Shown in pieces: positions 34,983 through 43,188 of a DNA stretch of 64,000 nucleotides; positions within the stretch are counted from its first letter, which is position 1, and each line of letters begins with the position of its first letter. The notes under the pieces are model-generated. The model had not been told where the DNA came from. It did no database searches and saw only the letters and a program-made list of their open reading frames with translations. Origin of the DNA: Cellvibrio sp. KY-YJ-3 (lineage in GTDB: Bacteria; Pseudomonadota; Gammaproteobacteria; Pseudomonadales; Cellvibrionaceae); NCBI RefSeq assembly GCF_008806955.1, contig NZ_CP031727.1, positions 1,936,001 through 2,000,000 on the forward strand, written 5' to 3'. A program made the translations under genes and the position numbers.

Positions 34983-35008
34983 TAGCTGCATAACACGAGG
35001 AATTAATT

Positions 35009-35698
35009 ATGTTATCTGTATCAGATTACCGGGTAAGTTATGGCCAGAGTGAAGTGCTGCACGGGCTGAACTTTGAAGTAAAACCGCGCGAAATTGTCGC
35101 CGTGATGGGGCGCAATGGCATGGGTAAAACCACCTTGATGAAATCGCTGATGGGCGTTATTCCCAGCAATAGCGGCAGCGTAACACTCGATGGCAAAGAA
35201 GTGAGCCAGTTAAAAAGTTATCAGCGTGTTGCTAGCGGTTTTGGTTTTGTTCCCCAGGGGCGCATGATTTTTTCCAGTATGACCGTAAAAGAAAATATTG
35301 AAACCGGCTTGACTACTACCAAGCGTCGCACCGTGCCCAAAGAACTTTACGATATGTTTCCGGTATTGTTGGAAATGCGCAATCGCCGCGGGGGTAATTT
35401 ATCGGGCGGGCAACAGCAACAATTGGCCATTGCCCGCGCACTGGCCAGCGACCCCAAAATGTTATTTCTGGATGAACCGACTGAGGGTATTCAGCCATCG
35501 ATTATCCGCGAGATGGGGCGCACATTAAAAATGATTCGCGATCAGCGTGGTTTATCGATTGTGGTATCGGAACAAGTATTAAGTTTTGCGTTGGATATTG
35601 CCGACCGTATTTTGGTGATTGAAAAAGGTGAGATAGTGCACGAAGAACTGCGTTCAACCATTAATGAAGCCAAAGTGGCGGCTTATTTATCCGTATAA
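35009..35698 (+). CDS. urtE: Urea ABC transporter ATPase UrtE
   Basis: The 229-residue LivF-type ATPase has Walker A GRNGMGKTT, GFGFVPQGRMIFSSMTVKEN, signature LSGGQQQQLAIARAL, Walker B MLFLDEPTEGIQPSII and VVSEQVLSFAL. It completes the importer. Ribosome site CACGAGGAATTAATT gives the start; a terminator follows. Confidence 0.95.
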   Translation: MLSVSDYRVSYGQSEVLHGLNFEVKPREIVAVMGRNGMGKTTLMKSLMGVIPSNSGSVTLDGKEVSQLKSYQRVASGFGFVPQGRMIFSSMTVKENIETGLTTTKRRTVPKELYDMFPVLLEMRNRRGGNLSGGQQQQLAIARALASDPKMLFLDEPTEGIQPSIIREMGRTLKMIRDQRGLSIVVSEQVLSFALDIADRILVIEKGEIVHEELRSTINEAKVAAYLSV

Positions 35699-35723
35699 TT
35701 TTTTTAACAACTAAAAAAGTTTC

Positions 35724-35764
35724 AGCCAGCTTTTGTCACGTCTCGGGCAACTGCTGGCTTTTTT
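35724..35764. terminator. Terminator after urtE
   Basis: AGCCAGC and GCTGGCT form a 7-base stem with a long 22-base loop, followed by a run of T residues. It lies between urtE and a convergent small gene. Confidence 0.65.
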
Positions 35765-35784
35765 CATTTGTCTATTTTGTGTTA

Positions 35785-36099
35785 CTAATCCTCACGGTTT
35801 GGTGGCGGCTCCATATTAGCGTGTTCGGGCATATGGTCGGGCTTGCAGGCGAGCACTGTGTTATCCGCCTGTGTTGGGGGTAGGGAACAAATTCCATTAA
35901 TCATTTCATCATTGCGCCCCGCAAATGCGCAGGCGTCATTTTCAGTTAAACCTTTGCAGGCCAGCAGTGCTTCCTCCGGTGGTCCGAAGTGGCGTTCATC
36001 GCGCAGCGGGCGTTGTTTATCTGCCGCGTATACGGGTTGGGCGATAGTGTGCAATAAAATTCCAATAATGCCGGCCATTTTTAATAGTTTAATAATCAT
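35785..36099 (-). CDS. Small secreted cysteine-containing protein
   Basis: The 104-residue product has a signal peptide (cleavage near VYA|ADK) and a compact domain with four cysteines: ACKGLTENDACAFAGRN, MINGICSLPPT and VLACKPD. Small proteins with this pattern (ACxGK..GDxCxF..GR.G....GxC.....LxCxP) are common in proteobacteria, but I know no function. The pattern suggests two disulfides in the periplasm. It is convergent with the urt operon. Confidence 0.75.
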   Translation of the reverse strand: MIIKLLKMAGIIGILLHTIAQPVYAADKQRPLRDERHFGPPEEALLACKGLTENDACAFAGRNDEMINGICSLPPTQADNTVLACKPDHMPEHANMEPPPNRED

Positions 36100-36299
36100 A
36101 TTAATTACCTCAGGTTGTTGCGCTTAACTAAGTGATAGTGAGACGCAACAACTCTTAATTTGTTCTCTGACGCAATTAACAATCACAGTATTTGCACAAT
36201 CCGGATTTTTGCAGACCGCGAATAAACCCCGTATATTGTTTAGCAGACGGCAATGCTGTTAACAGCGAATAAATTCCAATAAAAATAGAGAGATCAACC

Positions 36300-37490
36300 G
36301 TGGATAAACTTGTCTTTAGCTTTAATGACGTTCCTGTCATTTTGATTATTTTTCAGTCGCTATTGTTTGCCATCTTGTTATTGATCGTCAAAGTGGGCAA
36401 ACGTCAGGCTAATATTTTCCTCGCATTTTTCTTGCTCGCCATTGGCCTGGACGCGCTGGATGCGATGATTTATTGGAGCCCCAGCATCAAACATGTTTAC
36501 CTCTATGATCATATACATATTTTTTATTGCCTGAAGTTCAGTGTTTATCTCGCCGCGCCCACCCTGTATTTTTACGTCAAGTCCCTGCTTTATGCCGATT
36601 ACGTTTTTAGTCGCAAGGATGTAGTGCACTTTATTCCGCTCTTTTTGTTTCCGGTAATGATTGCCGCGCTCTATGCCAGTTTGGGGGAAGAGGGGCGCGA
36701 GTTGGGCATTACCCAATTTGGCTTGCTCTATGGCAACCCGGTGTATCAAGTGCATTTGTGGGTGCGCAATATTTTGTATGTGGGCTACGGCGTGGCCTGT
36801 TTAATATTGTTGCTTCGTTATAAAGAAGAGCTAAAACAGCGTTATTCGAATATAGAAAAAATCGATATGTTCTGGCTGATGATGTTGGTCGGCGGTTTTT
36901 TAATGATTTGGGTGTGGGTGTTTATTTCCTACTTGATTACCCTGTTTAGTTCGTCCATGTGGCTGGGCAATGTGATTGGTATTTCGGGCAATATTTTCAA
37001 TGCGATTTTTGTTAATGCTCTGGTGGTGTACAGCATGGCACATGTCACTATTGGGTATGTGTTGCAGCCGGTTGAGGATAAAACCGAGGTAAAAGAACCA
37101 GAGAGTATCGACCCCGGCATTATGGATAAATTGAACCACATCATGCTGGAGCGGGAATTGTTCCTGGACCCTGACCTCACCCTGGAACAATTGGCGGAAA
37201 TTACCGGTATTTCTGCGCGCAAAATTTCATCGGCGATTAATCGCACTGGCAAACAAAACTTTTTTGATTACATCAATAATTTCCGCGTGAAAAAAGCGGT
37301 GGATATTCTTACCCGGAGCTTTGCTCAGAATGCCAGTAAGAGCAGCGCCAAACTTTCCATGTTGGATGTCATGGCAGATGCCGGTTTCAACAGCAAATCC
37401 ACCTTTTATCGCGCCTTTAAAAAGATGACCAATATGACGCCGACGGAATATCAGGATCAGGCGGCACGTGCAGCCAAACCCGCGCCTTAG
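36300..37490 (+). CDS. Membrane-embedded AraC-family regulator
   Basis: The 396-residue protein starts with GTG at 36300 (no ATG in reach; AGAGAG lies ten bases upstream). Residues 1-265 hold about seven membrane segments (FQSLLFAILLLIVKVG, FHIPLFLFPVMIAAL region, MLVGGFLMIWVWVFISYL). The C terminus is an AraC double helix-turn-helix: LTLEQLAEITGISARKISSAI and LDVMADAGFNSKSTFYRAFKK followed by MTPTEYQ. Such regulators sense a signal at the membrane and bind DNA from there. Located 140 bases upstream of fmdA, it is a plausible regulator of fmdA and perhaps urt. Confidence 0.85.
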   Translation: MDKLVFSFNDVPVILIIFQSLLFAILLLIVKVGKRQANIFLAFFLLAIGLDALDAMIYWSPSIKHVYLYDHIHIFYCLKFSVYLAAPTLYFYVKSLLYADYVFSRKDVVHFIPLFLFPVMIAALYASLGEEGRELGITQFGLLYGNPVYQVHLWVRNILYVGYGVACLILLLRYKEELKQRYSNIEKIDMFWLMMLVGGFLMIWVWVFISYLITLFSSSMWLGNVIGISGNIFNAIFVNALVVYSMAHVTIGYVLQPVEDKTEVKEPESIDPGIMDKLNHIMLERELFLDPDLTLEQLAEITGISARKISSAINRTGKQNFFDYINNFRVKKAVDILTRSFAQNASKSSAKLSMLDVMADAGFNSKSTFYRAFKKMTNMTPTEYQDQAARAAKPAP

Positions 37491-37511
37491 TCATCGCTCC
37501 CACACCAAAGT

Positions 37512-37550
37512 CTATACGTCAAATAGCGTAGTCATGCGCGCTATTTGTCG
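37512..37550. promoter_or_regulatory. Dyad operator upstream of fmdA (copy B)
   Basis: CTATACGTCAAATAGCGTAG starts a motif with halves CGTCAAAT (37517-37524) and ATTTGTCG (37543-37550), 18 bases apart, the same layout as the urtA site at 30296-30334. A C-rich patch follows both copies. It ends 80 bases before the fmdA ATG. Confidence 0.65.
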
Positions 37551-37630
37551 TATTGTTGCTCGCCCCCCGCAATTGGATACTGAACCAGTCACGCGACACT
37601 CGTTTGTCCAACCCTACTGGAGTCAGAACC

Positions 37631-38860
37631 ATGGCCGAAACTATTATCAAAATAGATCTGAAAAAATCCCCCTACGAAAATGAAATGATTCACAACCGCT
37701 GGCACCCGGATATTCCGATGGTGAAAACGGTAAAACCGGGCGACGATTTTATTATCGAATGTTATGACTGGACAGGCGGACAGATTGCCAACAACGATAA
37801 CGCTGACGATGTGCGCGATGTGGATTTAACCCAAGTGCATTTTTTGTCCGGCCCAGTTGGTGTAGAAGGTGCCGAGCCAGGTGATTTATTGGTGGTGGAT
37901 ATTCTTGATATAGGCGCTTTTCAGGAGAGCCTGTGGGGGTTCAACGGTTTCTTCTCCAAACAAAATGGCGGCGGGTTTTTAACAGAGCATTTTCCGGAAG
38001 CGCAGAAATCCATTTGGGATTTCAATGGCATGTTTACCAAATCGCGCCATGTGCCGAATGTAGAATTTGCAGGCTTAATGCACCCCGGTTTGATTGGCTG
38101 TTTGCCCTCCAAAGAAATGTTGCTGGAGTGGAATAAACGCGAAAAAGAACTTTACGATACCGAACCTGAGCGCGTGCCTGCGCTGGCAACCCTGCCTTAT
38201 GCCGATACTGCGCACATGGGCCGCATGGCTCCTGATGCGGCCAAAGCGGCGGCGGCAGAAGGCGCGCGCACAGTGCCACCGCGTGAACATGGTGGAAATT
38301 GTGACATCAAAGATTTGTCACGCGGTTCCAAAATTTATTTTCCAGTCTATGTAAAAGGCGGTGGGCTATCGGTTGGCGATTTGCACTTCAGTCAGGGCGA
38401 TGGCGAGATCACTTTTTGTGGTGCGATTGAGATGGCGGGCTGGATTCATTTACGCGTGAATTTAATTAAAGACGGCATGGCCAAATACGCGATTAAAAAT
38501 CCCATTTTCAAACCCAGCCCGATTGCGCCCAAGTATGACGACTATTTAATTTTTGAAGGCATTTCGGTGGATGAATATGGCGAGCAGCATTATTTGGATG
38601 TGCATGTCGCGTATCGCCAGGCTTGTTTGAATGCGATTAATTACCTGACCAAATTTGGCTACTCCAAAGCGCAGGCCTATTCGATATTAGGCTGTGCACC
38701 GGTACAGGGGCATATCTCGGGAGTGGTGGATATTCCCAATGCTTGCGCAACACTCTGGCTGCCGACGGATATTTTTGATTTTGATATTAATCCATCGGCG
38801 GAAGGCCCGAGCAAAAAAGTATCACCGGGAATGGATGTGCCTTTGTCGAAAGACAAATAA
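37631..38860 (+). CDS. fmdA: Formamidase
   Basis: Starting at the ATG after CTGGAGTCAGAACC, the protein has 409 residues and matches the FmdA/AmdA acetamidase-formamidase family throughout: RWHPDIPMVKTVKPGDDFIIE, TGGQIANNDNADDVRDVDL, HFLSGPVGVEGAEPGDLL, GFNGFFSKQNGGGFLTEHFP, HPGLIGCLPSKEML and PREHGGNCDIKDLSRGSK. It hydrolyses formamide to formate and ammonia in the cytoplasm. Its place beside urtABCDE matches the Methylophilus amide/urea uptake arrangement, so the transporter may carry short-chain amides as well as urea. Confidence 0.94.
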   Translation: MAETIIKIDLKKSPYENEMIHNRWHPDIPMVKTVKPGDDFIIECYDWTGGQIANNDNADDVRDVDLTQVHFLSGPVGVEGAEPGDLLVVDILDIGAFQESLWGFNGFFSKQNGGGFLTEHFPEAQKSIWDFNGMFTKSRHVPNVEFAGLMHPGLIGCLPSKEMLLEWNKREKELYDTEPERVPALATLPYADTAHMGRMAPDAAKAAAAEGARTVPPREHGGNCDIKDLSRGSKIYFPVYVKGGGLSVGDLHFSQGDGEITFCGAIEMAGWIHLRVNLIKDGMAKYAIKNPIFKPSPIAPKYDDYLIFEGISVDEYGEQHYLDVHVAYRQACLNAINYLTKFGYSKAQAYSILGCAPVQGHISGVVDIPNACATLWLPTDIFDFDINPSAEGPSKKVSPGMDVPLSKDK

Positions 38861-38875
38861 CAGACCCCTCCCAAC

Positions 38876-38896
38876 CTCCCCCTTATTCAGGGGGAG
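38876..38896. repeat. C/G-rich hairpin between fmdA and fmdB
   Basis: CTCCCCCT and AGGGGGAG form an 8-base stem with a 5-base loop in the 70-base gap after fmdA, bordered by AACCTC/GAGGTT-like flanks. This looks like a dispersed genomic repeat rather than a terminator. Confidence 0.55.
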
Positions 38897-38930
38897 CGTT
38901 AGGGTGAGGTTAAAAAACGTGGAGATTAAA

Positions 38931-39299
38931 ATGCCTGTTTACGACTATAAATGCCCCGAGCATGGTTTGTTTTATGAATTGGCGGCGATGGATGAATCCA
39001 GCCAGCCAAAAAATTGCCCGACCTGTGCGACTTTGAGTGCGCGGGTATTGATGGTTGCGCCGGAATTTTTGGATATGAAACAGGAGAATCGTGCGGCGCA
39101 TACACGCAATGAAAATGCGATGCACAGCCCGGTATTGTCAACGCCGGATTATCGCGCGGAGCAATTGGCGCGGCGCGAACATAAACACGGTAAAGGTTGT
39201 GGGTGTGGCGACAAGCCGATTCGCAAATCGAATCTGCTGTACACGGCGGAGGGTAATAAAATGTTTCCTGCTATGCGGCCCTGGATGATCAGCCATTAA
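38931..39299 (+). CDS. fmdB: FmdB-like zinc ribbon protein
   Basis: The 122-residue product starts MPVYDYKCPEHGLFYELAA and has a zinc ribbon of the FmdB family (YKCPEHG and NCPTCATLSARVL). A His/Lys-rich stretch near the end contains KHGKGCGCGDK. FmdB proteins are often encoded next to formamidase and have been proposed as regulators; no proven mechanism. The ATG follows GTGGAGATTAAA. Its last four bases overlap the convergent TetR gene. Confidence 0.85.
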   Translation: MPVYDYKCPEHGLFYELAAMDESSQPKNCPTCATLSARVLMVAPEFLDMKQENRAAHTRNENAMHSPVLSTPDYRAEQLARREHKHGKGCGCGDKPIRKSNLLYTAEGNKMFPAMRPWMISH

Positions 39300-39913
39300 T
39301 GGGGCTGATCGGGAGTGCGCAAGGTGTCGATGTAATCGTTCAACGTACTAAATAAATCGCTCAATAATTCTGGCGCTTGCATACATTTTGCGGCGCCCAT
39401 AATGCCTTGGTAACTGGCCATAATAAACATCGCAATGCGCGTTGGATTAATGTCGGCGCGCACATCCCCTTGCTGTTGTCCCAATTCCAGCGCTTGCACT
39501 ATCGCTTGATAAATAGCCTCCATCACCATTTCCAGACGCGCGTGAAAGCCTGCATCAATCGCTGCCATTTCCTGATTTAAATTATTTAAAGGGCAGCCTT
39601 TAAAACACTGCTCATCGCGGTACTTTTCTGCCTTCCACAAAAACAATTGCTGCATGGCGGTGAGTGGGTCGGGATATTGCTGGCGAAACTCATTCCAGTT
39701 GTTATGAAAGTGCTCCATTAAAATTTCATCAACAACCGCATAACCCAGCGCCAGTTTATTGGGGAAGTGGTGGTAGAGCGCGCCTTTGGCGAGATTAGTT
39801 TTTTGCAAAATGGCTTCAATGCGCATTCCCTGATAGCCGTTTTGATAAATCTCCTCGTGGGCGGCTTCCAGAATCCGGGTGCGGGTTTGTTCGGCGTTGC
39901 GTTCAGTGGCCAT
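39296..39913 (-). CDS. TetR/AcrR family regulator (NemR/AcuR-like C terminus)
   Basis: The 205-residue protein has the TetR N-terminal helix-turn-helix (RILEAAHEEIYQNGYQGMRI, NLAKGALYHHFPNKLALGY). Its C-terminal domain contains CFKGCPLNNLNQEMA, a Cys-bearing motif typical of the NemR/AcuR subgroup, which senses electrophiles through cysteines. Two palindromes with TetR-like shape lie 320-370 bases upstream, beyond a small membrane-protein gene on the same strand. Confidence 0.9.
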   Translation of the reverse strand: MATERNAEQTRTRILEAAHEEIYQNGYQGMRIEAILQKTNLAKGALYHHFPNKLALGYAVVDEILMEHFHNNWNEFRQQYPDPLTAMQQLFLWKAEKYRDEQCFKGCPLNNLNQEMAAIDAGFHARLEMVMEAIYQAIVQALELGQQQGDVRADINPTRIAMFIMASYQGIMGAAKCMQAPELLSDLFSTLNDYIDTLRTPDQPH

Positions 39914-39989
39914 GAGGGTCTCTAGGGTTATTAAGTGAAATTCTTATGGTTATGCGATTGTGTGTGATTGCGTGGCAGTGCGCCCCAGG

Positions 39990-40187
39990 TTATTGGACTT
40001 GACACAGATATTGATAACTCATTGCACCGCTGATTAACAACAATCCGAGCAGTACGAATCCGTATCCCAATAGGCGCAGCACACGGATATGGCTCTGCAG
40101 CCCGAGTGAAAATTCGGGGTATCCGAGCAGTGGAAGTTGGTCGAGTGACGAAACGGATTGACTGGCTGAGGGGGGCAATTGGTTCAT
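39990..40187 (-). CDS. Small single-span membrane protein
   Basis: A 65-residue product follows the excellent ribosome site AAGGAGAACCAAGGG before its ATG. The N-terminal half is Ser/Pro/Leu rich, then basic (SHIRVLRL), then one membrane helix (GYGFVLLGLLLISGAM). I do not recognise the family. It precedes the TetR gene by 76 bases on the same strand and may share its operators. Confidence 0.6.
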   Translation of the reverse strand: MNQLPPSASQSVSSLDQLPLLGYPEFSLGLQSHIRVLRLLGYGFVLLGLLLISGAMSYQYLCQVQ

Positions 40188-40235
40188 CCCTTGGTTCTCC
40201 TTGCATGCAGTGGTATCTGATGACGAGCGTTGCTA

Positions 40236-40283
40236 ACCGACCAGTTGGTCTGTTGGCATTTAATAACAGACCGTGTGGTCTGT
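40236..40283. promoter_or_regulatory. Twin TetR-type operators
   Basis: Two palindromic sites, ACCGACCAGTTGGTCTGT (40236-40253) and ACAGACCGTGTGGTCTGT (40266-40283), share 14 of 18 positions and are centred 30 bases apart, about three helical turns. They resemble NemR-type boxes with GACC and GGTC half sites. They lie between the leftward small gene/TetR unit and the rightward DUF3465 gene. Confidence 0.7.
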
Positions 40284-40368
40284 CAAACGACTTGTCGTGT
40301 AAAAGTGTGCGTCTTTTGGGTGCACAAGGTATGCTGCGCGACCAGGCTTTAGTGGAGATAAATGAGCG

Positions 40369-40842
40369 ATGCATTGGCCCCGAAAAACCGGTCATTTAGT
40401 TGGTTTGGTGATTTTTGCGCTGCTATTGGTGTTGGTAAACAGTGCCAATAAAGCGCAGTTGCTCAGTCACGGCAGTGAGCAACTGGATCTGCCGCTGGAT
40501 ATCAGTGGCCGCGATTTATTGATTGCCGAGGCGTTTGCCAATCGCCAGTCAGATCTGATGTTGGCGGGCGAGGGGCGAGTAGTGCGTGTGTTGCCCGACG
40601 ATAACAAAGGCAGTCGCCATCAAAAATTTTTGCTGCAGCTGGAGTCAGGTCATTCGCTGCTGATTTCTCACAATATAGACTTGGCGCCGCGTATTGAAAC
40701 CTTGCGCGAGGGCGAGATGATTGAGTTTTACGGCGAGTACGAGTGGAACGATAAAGGCGGTGTTATCCACTGGACTCATCACGACCCTAAGGGCAAACAC
40801 GCTGGTGGATGGTTGAGATATCGAGGAAAACTTTATCGCTAG
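40369..40842 (+). CDS. DUF3465 family protein, membrane anchored
   Basis: The 157-residue product has an N-terminal membrane helix (residues 9-25) and the DUF3465 domain: AEAFANRQSDLMLAGEGRVV, GSRHQKFLLQLESGHSLLIS, NIDLAPRIETLREGEMIEFY, and the end GGVIHWTHHDPKGKHAGGWL. The fold is probably an OB-type beta barrel in the periplasm; function unknown. The start fits with GGAG 11 bases upstream. It is followed by a cytochrome b561 gene. Confidence 0.85.
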   Translation: MHWPRKTGHLVGLVIFALLLVLVNSANKAQLLSHGSEQLDLPLDISGRDLLIAEAFANRQSDLMLAGEGRVVRVLPDDNKGSRHQKFLLQLESGHSLLISHNIDLAPRIETLREGEMIEFYGEYEWNDKGGVIHWTHHDPKGKHAGGWLRYRGKLYR

Positions 40843-40932
40843 TCGCCCGTTTTTTAGCAAAATTTTCTCCGCAAGCTTCAGCAGGCAGAGTTTTAACACA
40901 AGGTTTTAACACAACAAAAACGAGGATCTTTT

Positions 40933-41484
40933 ATGACCAGTTTGTCCAGCCCCAACCGTTACAGCCCGATTTTGATTGCCTTGCATTGGTTTATGTTTGT
41001 GCTGCTGGTGGCGGTGTTCGTCACTATTGAAATACGCGGTCAATTTCCGCGCGGCAGCGAGCCACGTGAATTGGTAAAGGCGCTGCACTTTATGTTGGGC
41101 ATGGGCGTATTGCTATTAGTGGTGGTTCGGTTGGCGCTGCGCCTTTCCAGTAAAACCCCGGCAATTGTGCCTGAGCCCAAATTATGGGAGAACCTCTTGT
41201 CCAAGGTGGTTCATATCACCCTTTATGCGTTTATGATTTTTATGCCTATTGCCGGCTGGATTATTTTGAGCGCTGAAGGGCATGGTGTGCCTTTCTTTGG
41301 TTTGGAATTACCGCCACTGTTAGATGAAAACGCGGCATTGGCTGAGCAAGTAGAAGAGCTGCACAAACAAGTCGGCACCTTTGGTTATTACCTGATCTCG
41401 CTGCATATTGTCGCTGCCTTATTTCATCACTACGTAAAACGCGACAATACCCTGCGCCGTATTTCGCCTTTCAAGGCGGAATAA
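40933..41484 (+). CDS. Cytochrome b561
   Basis: The 183-residue protein has four membrane helices of the CybB-type cytochrome b561 family with haem-ligand histidines in LIALHWFMFVLL, ALHFMLGMGVL and SLHIVAALFHHYVKRD. It transfers electrons between quinone and periplasmic acceptors, and relatives oxidise superoxide. Ribosome site ACGAGGATCTTTT supports the start. It lies between DUF3465 and VIT-family genes. Confidence 0.9.
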   Translation: MTSLSSPNRYSPILIALHWFMFVLLVAVFVTIEIRGQFPRGSEPRELVKALHFMLGMGVLLLVVVRLALRLSSKTPAIVPEPKLWENLLSKVVHITLYAFMIFMPIAGWIILSAEGHGVPFFGLELPPLLDENAALAEQVEELHKQVGTFGYYLISLHIVAALFHHYVKRDNTLRRISPFKAE

Positions 41485-41516
41485 AACCCCTGTTGTTTTT
41501 TTGGCTGGAGAGCCCT

Positions 41517-42206
41517 ATGCGTCATCGCGAAGTTCATCGTTCACATCATTCGGGCTGGCTGCGTGCAGCGGTTCTGGGGGCCAATGACGGGATTATTTCC
41601 ACCGCCAGCTTGATGATGGGCATCGCGGCTGCCGCCAGCGATAGTGCCGCAATTCTGCTCGCGGGTGTCGCAGGTTTAGTGGCGGGTGCAATGAGCATGG
41701 CGGCGGGTGAATATGTATCGGTGCGCTCCCAGGCCGATACCGAAGCCGCTGATTTGGCGCGTGAGACTCATGAGCTGGCCACCGATAGCGTCGGTGAACA
41801 CCGCGAATTGCAAGAGATATATGTCGCGCGGGGGTTGGAACGTGAACTCGCGCGCGAAGTTGCCAAACAATTAATGCAGCACGACGCGCTGGGTGCTCAC
41901 GCGCGCGACGAGCTGGGTATCACCGAGGCGATGAGCGCGCGCCCACTGCAGGCAGCGCTCACTTCGGCCGCCACTTTTGCGGTGGGGGCTTTTATTCCTC
42001 TGTTAGTTGTCCTGCTGGCACCGGCAACTCAGTTAACCCCTGCCATTGCGTTGGTTTCACTAGTCGCCCTGGTATTACTGGGTGGGCTTGCCGCCAAAGT
42101 GGGTGGCGCCAATATGCTGCTCGGCAGCCTGCGGGTGGGTTTTTGGGGCGCCGCCGCGATGGCCCTGACGTTTGCGGCCGGTCATCTATTTGGCGCGCTG
42201 CTCTGA
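41517..42206 (+). CDS. VIT family (CCC1-like) iron/manganese transporter
   Basis: I start at ATG 41517 (GGAG six bases upstream); the in-frame TTG at 41493 has no support. The 229-residue protein has the VIT1/CCC1 motifs LRAAVLGANDGIISTASLMMG and AMSMAAGEYVSVRSQADTE, a helical cytoplasmic metal-binding arm (ELQEIYVARGLERELAREV), and then three membrane helices. Members move Fe2+ or Mn2+ out of the cytoplasm, usually by proton antiport. It overlaps the convergent GATase gene by 21 bases. Confidence 0.9.
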   Translation: MRHREVHRSHHSGWLRAAVLGANDGIISTASLMMGIAAAASDSAAILLAGVAGLVAGAMSMAAGEYVSVRSQADTEAADLARETHELATDSVGEHRELQEIYVARGLERELAREVAKQLMQHDALGAHARDELGITEAMSARPLQAALTSAATFAVGAFIPLLVVLLAPATQLTPAIALVSLVALVLLGGLAAKVGGANMLLGSLRVGFWGAAAMALTFAAGHLFGALL

Positions 42207-42893
42207 GCCAAAAACCAGTGCAATTACCTCGCTCATGGCGCGATTGATCTGCTCAAATTTTTCATTGCTTGCGAGTATCGCCTGCGCGGTTTGGGTGTAG
42301 CGCGACCCATCAATATCTTCTGCACAATGTTCAATTAACGCCCGCGCCGAAGTGGGTGTGGTTTCCAAATGGAACTGGAAACCGTATACCTTATCCCCGT
42401 AACAAAATGCCTGATTACTGCAGCCTTCACTGCGTGCAAGATGTACCGCACCCGGCGGTAGTGCAAAGGTATCGCCATGCCAGTGAAATACATCTGCGTA
42501 GCGTGTGAATACTTGAGCGATAGGGTGAGTTGCCGCTGCGGGATTAATGCTAATCGGCAGCCAGCCAATTTCTTTGTGCGGGTTGCGTGTGACTTTGCCG
42601 CCCAATACATCGGCAATTAACTGCGCTCCCAAACAAATGCCCAGCACAATTTTTCCGGCGGTTATCGCCGCTTTAATCAGCGCTTTTTCATCCGCCAGCC
42701 AGGGGTAAATCGCCTCGTCATAAATACCCATGGGGCCGCCCATGACAATCAGCGCATCAAAATCATTCAGGGCTGGTGCTGTATCGCCGTTGTACCAATG
42801 GGTGGTGGAAAGTGCATAACCGCGCGCGCGAAAGTCATTGGCCATACTGCCAATATCTTCAAAGGGGACGTGCTGCAGGCTGTGAATTCTCAT
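42186..42893 (-). CDS. Type 1 glutamine amidotransferase-like protein
   Basis: The 235-residue protein starts at the ATG after AAGGAACACACC. It shows the class I GATase triad: nucleophile in LGICLGAQLIADVLGGKV and His in YGFQFHLETTP with the nearby Glu. The opening MRIHSLQHVPFEDIGSM and VMGGPMGIYDEAIYPWL are usual for free-standing GATases resembling GMP synthase glutaminase or gamma-glutamyl hydrolase-type proteins. The partner or substrate is unknown. Confidence 0.87.
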   Translation of the reverse strand: MRIHSLQHVPFEDIGSMANDFRARGYALSTTHWYNGDTAPALNDFDALIVMGGPMGIYDEAIYPWLADEKALIKAAITAGKIVLGICLGAQLIADVLGGKVTRNPHKEIGWLPISINPAAATHPIAQVFTRYADVFHWHGDTFALPPGAVHLARSEGCSNQAFCYGDKVYGFQFHLETTPTSARALIEHCAEDIDGSRYTQTAQAILASNEKFEQINRAMSEVIALVFGSEQRAK

Positions 42894-43188
42894 GGTGTGT
42901 TCCTTCTGTTGTATTTTAATTGCCACAGGAATGAGTGAAACTCTGCCGCTGATTATGCAGAGATCCTGCCAATTCGGGTGTATTAATTCCATACAATTGG
43001 CGTCAAACCCGCTGATTGTCTGACGATTGGTGTATACTCGGGCACAGTTTGTGCGTGCAATTCACAGTCATTGTGCGCACTTCTTTTGCTGTTTCGCGCC
43101 GGGTTTAATGCCCTGTGATAAAAGCGAAACAGCATTTACATAGGCACGTCTGCGTGACTGCCACTCAAGCCGTTGGCTGTAATAACTT
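42894..43188. other. Divergent region and long leader of rhlB
   Basis: These 295 bases contain a TATACT hexamer at 43033-43038 that could be the -10 of rhlB, implying a leader of about 145 bases. Within that leader GCTGTTTCGC (43088-43097) pairs perfectly with GCGAAACAGC (43124-43133) around an inner CGGG/CCCTG pair. The structure is next to the start and could act in regulation. Confidence 0.5.
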
